DNA of 64,000 nucleotides from JASLEW01 sp035544895. Its GTDB lineage: Bacteria; Acidobacteriota; Thermoanaerobaculia; Multivoradales; UBA5704. This document shows, in pieces, positions 61,132 to 64,000 of the stretch (positions within the stretch are counted from its first letter, which is position 1; each line of letters starts with the position of its first letter). Both the position numbers and the translations under genes were made by a program. The stretch covers positions 310,001 through 374,000 of the forward strand of contig DASZZM010000031.1 of the NCBI GenBank assembly GCA_035544895.1, given 5' to 3'. The notes under the pieces are model-generated. The model was given only the letters and a program-made list of their open reading frames with translations. It was not told the DNA's origin and made no database searches.

Positions 61132-62340
61132 ATGACCCCAAGGGACGCCATCCTCCGTGCCGTCTCCTCCTACACCGAGGAGATGATCGACTTCACCAGC
61201 CGGCTGACCGCCATCTCGACCGAGAATCCGCCGGGCCGGGAGTATGCGCCGTGCGTCGAGGCGATCGCCGCCGAGCTGCGCAGGATTGGCCTGCCGGCCG
61301 AGCTGATCGAGATCGCCGCCACCGGTCCACGGCCGGACCCGAACCGCTGCATCAGGAGCTTTTATGGGCCGCCAGGCCGGACCCTATATTTCCACGGCCA
61401 CTATGACGTGGTGCCGGCGGCGAGCCCCGGGCAGTTCCTGCCCCGCCGTGAGGGAGGCAAGCTCTTCGCGCGCGGCTCTGCCGACATGAAGGGCGGCCTC
61501 GCGGCCATGATCTATGCCGTCCGCGCGATCAAGGACTGCGGCATCGCCCTCGCCGGCCGGCTGGGATTGCTGATCGTCCCGGACGAAGAGACGGGAGGAG
61601 CCAGGGGTTCCGGCCCGCTGGCCAGGGCGGGGATCCTGGGAGAGAGCGGGATCGGCATGCTGACTCCCGAGCCGTCGGGCGATGTCGTCTGGAATGCCTG
61701 CCGCGGCGCCATCTCCTTGCGCGTCCATGTCCGCGGCAAGTCCAGTCACGTCGGTCTGCACTTTCAGGGCGCGAATGCATTCGAGGGGATGATCGACCTG
61801 GCGAACCGGCTGCTCGAGCTCAAGGAAGAGGTCGAGACGCGCGAGACCGGTTTTCGCATCGCGCCGGAGGCGGCGCGGCGATCTGTACTGTTGCTGGGCG
61901 GCGAGTGTACGGGCGGCGCGGGTTACAACATCGTGCCGGACCGGATGTCGTTTACGATCGATCGCAGGATCAATCCCGAGGAGGACCTGGAAGAGGAGAA
62001 GAGGCGGCTCCTCGCACTCATCGAAGCGCCGCGCCCAGGCCTCGAGGTCGGCGTCGAGGTCTTGCAAGAGGCGCCGGCGTCGAGCGTCACTCCCGACCAG
62101 CCGCTGGCGCGGGCACTCGCGCGCGGTATGGCGCAGGTCACCGGCCAGGCGCCCCGTTTCGAGCTCTGTCCCGGTCTGCTCGAAACTCGCTTCTATGCGG
62201 CGAAGGGTGTGCCTGCCCTGGCTTATGGACCCGGATCCCTGTCGGTGTCGCACGGAGCCGAGGAGTTCGTGGAAGTGGAAAAGGTCAGCGACTGCACGGC
62301 CATCTACGCCCTGACCGCGCTCGACCTGCTTTCCGGTTGA
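61132..62340 (+). CDS. M20-family metallopeptidase/deacylase
   Basis: A 402-residue enzyme of the ArgE/DapE/CPG2 group. It has ENPPGREYAPCVEAIAAEL, the zinc motif TLYFHGHYDVVPAA (HxD), LFARGSADMKGGLAAMIYAV (second metal Asp), LLIVPDEETGG (catalytic Glu-Glu) and, at the end, LSVSHGAEEFVEVEK (last His). The lid domain contains SLRVHVRGKSSHVGLH. The ATG 61132 is chosen because the domain follows directly; an earlier in-frame ATG at 61003 is less likely. The substrate is unknown. Confidence 0.88.
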   Translation: MTPRDAILRAVSSYTEEMIDFTSRLTAISTENPPGREYAPCVEAIAAELRRIGLPAELIEIAATGPRPDPNRCIRSFYGPPGRTLYFHGHYDVVPAASPGQFLPRREGGKLFARGSADMKGGLAAMIYAVRAIKDCGIALAGRLGLLIVPDEETGGARGSGPLARAGILGESGIGMLTPEPSGDVVWNACRGAISLRVHVRGKSSHVGLHFQGANAFEGMIDLANRLLELKEEVETRETGFRIAPEAARRSVLLLGGECTGGAGYNIVPDRMSFTIDRRINPEEDLEEEKRRLLALIEAPRPGLEVGVEVLQEAPASSVTPDQPLARALARGMAQVTGQAPRFELCPGLLETRFYAAKGVPALAYGPGSLSVSHGAEEFVEVEKVSDCTAIYALTALDLLSG

Positions 62341-62385
62341 AACCGTCAGCGATGCGTGCCGGCAGGGCGTGCGCATGCCGTTCGC

Positions 62386-64000
62386 CTATTTGAAGTAACC
62401 CGAGACGTCGAGAATGAAGTGAGTGGTGCCGCCGGAGATGTTGCTGGTGACCTGTGCCGCGCCGACCGGATAGCCGGTCAGGGAGAGGATGGCGTTGCTG
62501 GCGCGGGTCTGGCCGGCGTTGAAGTTGAGATTCGAGGCGACCAGGGACGTGCCGCTTGGCCCCGCCTGCAAGAAGCCGGGATTGGTGGGGCCGACCACGG
62601 TGAGGTTGGCGGCGATCGCCAGCGCATCGGCAGGCACGCCGCACTGCCCCGCCACGGTGAAGAGCCGCTTGGCGCCGCCGCCTTGCAGGGCGGGCCCGCC
62701 GTAAGGTCCCGCCGGCCCACGCGTGTCGACGAGACGGCAGGGTGTCACGGTGAAGAAGTTGAGCGGCGCCGCGTTGGGCACGAAGGCGTTCAGCTTCGAG
62801 CTCTCGTCGGTGATGTACAGCGTGCCGTTGACCACGACCGGGCTCTGCCAGTGGATGCTGCCGATGGCGGCACTCCATAGCTGGGTGCCGGTGATCGGAT
62901 CGAGGCCGTGAATTGTCCCCGAGCTCGCGTAGTAGAGGATGCCGTTGGCCACGATGGGTGAAGTGCCGCCGGGGCCCTGGCTCCATTGCGACACCAGCGA
63001 AGGGTTGCCCGACCCGTCGACGGTGAGCTTGAGCCCCGCGATCCCGCTGAAGTTGGTTTCGAACACCCAGGTGCTGCCGTCGGCAGGATTCACCCATACC
63101 GCGGGAAAAGTGAGCATCCCGCTGACGCCCTGCGGCGCGGAGAACTTCTGGATCTCGCCCGCGGTGTGCCCGGGTCCGCCCATGCCGCTCAGGTCGTCGA
63201 GATTGAGCAGGCGGAGCAGGCCGTCCTTGCCGCCCTGAACCGCGAGGTGGGCGAACTTGCTGGCCGCGGGGGTGGGCAGGATGGCGGGCGCGGTGCTGCC
63301 CAGGTCGGCGTCGGTATTCTGCAAGGTCTGGAACTCGGTCGGGGTATAGCTGTCGACCGGCCCGCCGGCGCCGTTGCCGGTCCCGTCCGGGTGGAGGGCC
63401 AGGATGCTGTCTCCCCAGTCGAACTTGCCGGGGTTGTTGGCATCGTAGTCGCCGTTGCCGGTGCCGAAAAAGATCTTGTCGTTGTCGGGGTCGTAGACCA
63501 CGCCGGGACGCGCCCACACCGCCGATTGCATGTGAGTGCAATCCGGCGAGCCCCCGGTGGTGAAGTGGACGGCCTGGTCGCTGCAGTCGGTGTTGAAGAC
63601 GTTCTGGGTGCCGGTTGCCAGGTTGATCGCGGTGACGTGGCCCTGGTAGTCGCCGGCGTCGCCGGGGTAGCCGCCGTTGCTGACGTAGAGATAGGTGGTG
63701 CCGCCGGTCGAGGTGGCGATGGCGAGGGCCGAGGAGCCTTTCTCGACGCTCGGCTTCAGGGTCGCCAGCTCCGGCCAGCCGCCGGTCGTGATTTCGCTGC
63801 CGTCGCCGACCTGGTACTTGTGCACCTTGCCCTCGAGCCCGTAGGAGTACACGAACTGTCGGTTCGGATCGACGGCCGGCGAGGAGGTGGTATAGCGGGG
63901 TGAGGTCGCCGGCTGCTTGCTCCAGACGGTGCTGCCGGTGGCGGCGTCGAGTGCCAGGATATGACCATCCTGCGTGGTGAGGAAAAGGAGATCCTTGACG
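62386..64000 (-). CDS. PQQ-type beta-propeller secreted protein, 5' end beyond window
   Basis: The frame is open from the window end to a TGA at 62386, about 537 residues. Propeller blades have repeats such as GHILALDAATGSTVWSKQP, GTIHGLDPITGTQLWSAAIG and SPVVVNGTLYITDESSKLNA, like PQQ-dependent dehydrogenases or BamB, but the catalytic part of a dehydrogenase is not seen. From about residue 415 a separate C-terminal domain begins NFFTVTPCRLVDTRGPAGPY and ends FILDVSGYFK, a module I recall at the end of many secreted proteins in Acidobacteriota-like genomes. It is likely exported. Confidence 0.8.
   Translation of the reverse strand, partial: VKDLLFLTTQDGHILALDAATGSTVWSKQPATSPRYTTSSPAVDPNRQFVYSYGLEGKVHKYQVGDGSEITTGGWPELATLKPSVEKGSSALAIATSTGGTTYLYVSNGGYPGDAGDYQGHVTAINLATGTQNVFNTDCSDQAVHFTTGGSPDCTHMQSAVWARPGVVYDPDNDKIFFGTGNGDYDANNPGKFDWGDSILALHPDGTGNGAGGPVDSYTPTEFQTLQNTDADLGSTAPAILPTPAASKFAHLAVQGGKDGLLRLLNLDDLSGMGGPGHTAGEIQKFSAPQGVSGMLTFPAVWVNPADGSTWVFETNFSGIAGLKLTVDGSGNPSLVSQWSQGPGGTSPIVANGILYYASSGTIHGLDPITGTQLWSAAIGSIHWQSPVVVNGTLYITDESSKLNAFVPNAAPLNFFTVTPCRLVDTRGPAGPYGGPALQGGGAKRLFTVAGQCGVPADALAIAANLTVVGPTNPGFLQAGPSGTSLVASNLNFNAGQTRASNAILSLTGYPVGAAQVTSNISGGTTHFILDVSGYFK

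Overview
The window is a GC-rich bacterial chromosome segment (coding strand alternates in blocks, tight operons, many GTG/TTG starts, ATGA/GTGA/TTGA stop-start overlaps). TonB-dependent vitamin B12 uptake and a lipoprotein binding protein show a Gram-negative envelope. An extended Hfq-like protein, a RicT/PSP1 protein, DUF1573/DUF4331 secreted proteins and the style of the membrane glycosyltransferases suggest Acidobacteriota, perhaps Thermoanaerobaculia. That placement is inference from memory of families, not a search.

Layout. 0-5.5 kb: end of a hypothetical gene, then a cobalamin riboswitch driving btuB-btuF-btuD-btuC. 5.5-8.2 kb: FAH-family hydrolase, a tiny membrane protein, a HAD phosphatase and an Rrf2 regulator. 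8.2-17 kb: one F1Fo ATP synthase operon (atpZ/I-B-E-F-H-A-G-D-C plus a membrane protein) behind a good sigma70-type promoter; its alpha subunit carries an internal insertion. 17-25.5 kb: coiled-coil, RDD and TPR proteins, glutamate formimidoyltransferase, Mpl, a DUF1573 protein and RNase PH. 25.6-29.7 kb: secreted DUF4331 and DUF4198 proteins followed by an ECF sigma/anti-sigma pair. 29.7-34.8 kb: pta-purD, ricT, hfq-like, pdxA. At 34.9 kb is a 49-residue peptide gene that looks like an orphan class I lanthipeptide-type (RiPP) precursor. 35.3-45.5 kb (minus): a seven-gene exopolysaccharide/surface glycan operon. 45.6-47 kb: serS followed by tRNA-Ser(UGA).

47-50.4 kb is a decayed genomic island. 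The 3' part of tRNA-Ser plus about 60 bp beyond it is repeated 3.2 kb downstream. A truncated integrase start is fused to a helix-turn-helix gene. Between the repeats lie an internally deleted IS256-family element with intact terminal repeats and an 8-bp target duplication, an IS21-like end, a DUF433/DUF5615 toxin-antitoxin pair and small cassette-like genes. 50.4-53 kb: small accessory enzymes (DUF1697, DinB, PhzF). 53-61 kb (minus): a four-gene block with isocitrate lyase and malate synthase (glyoxylate shunt), a UbiA prenyltransferase and a membrane protein with a C-terminal DxDDT-bearing domain. The window ends with an M20 peptidase and a partial PQQ-type beta-propeller protein.

Two families of non-coding repeats stand out: a G/C-rich intergenic element present in at least five copies (6.5, 7.5, 22.0, 27.2, 32.1 kb), and a pair of long palindromes sharing GAGCC-CCGGGGGTGCC arms (33.6 and 35.2 kb), one of which overlaps the start of pdxA.
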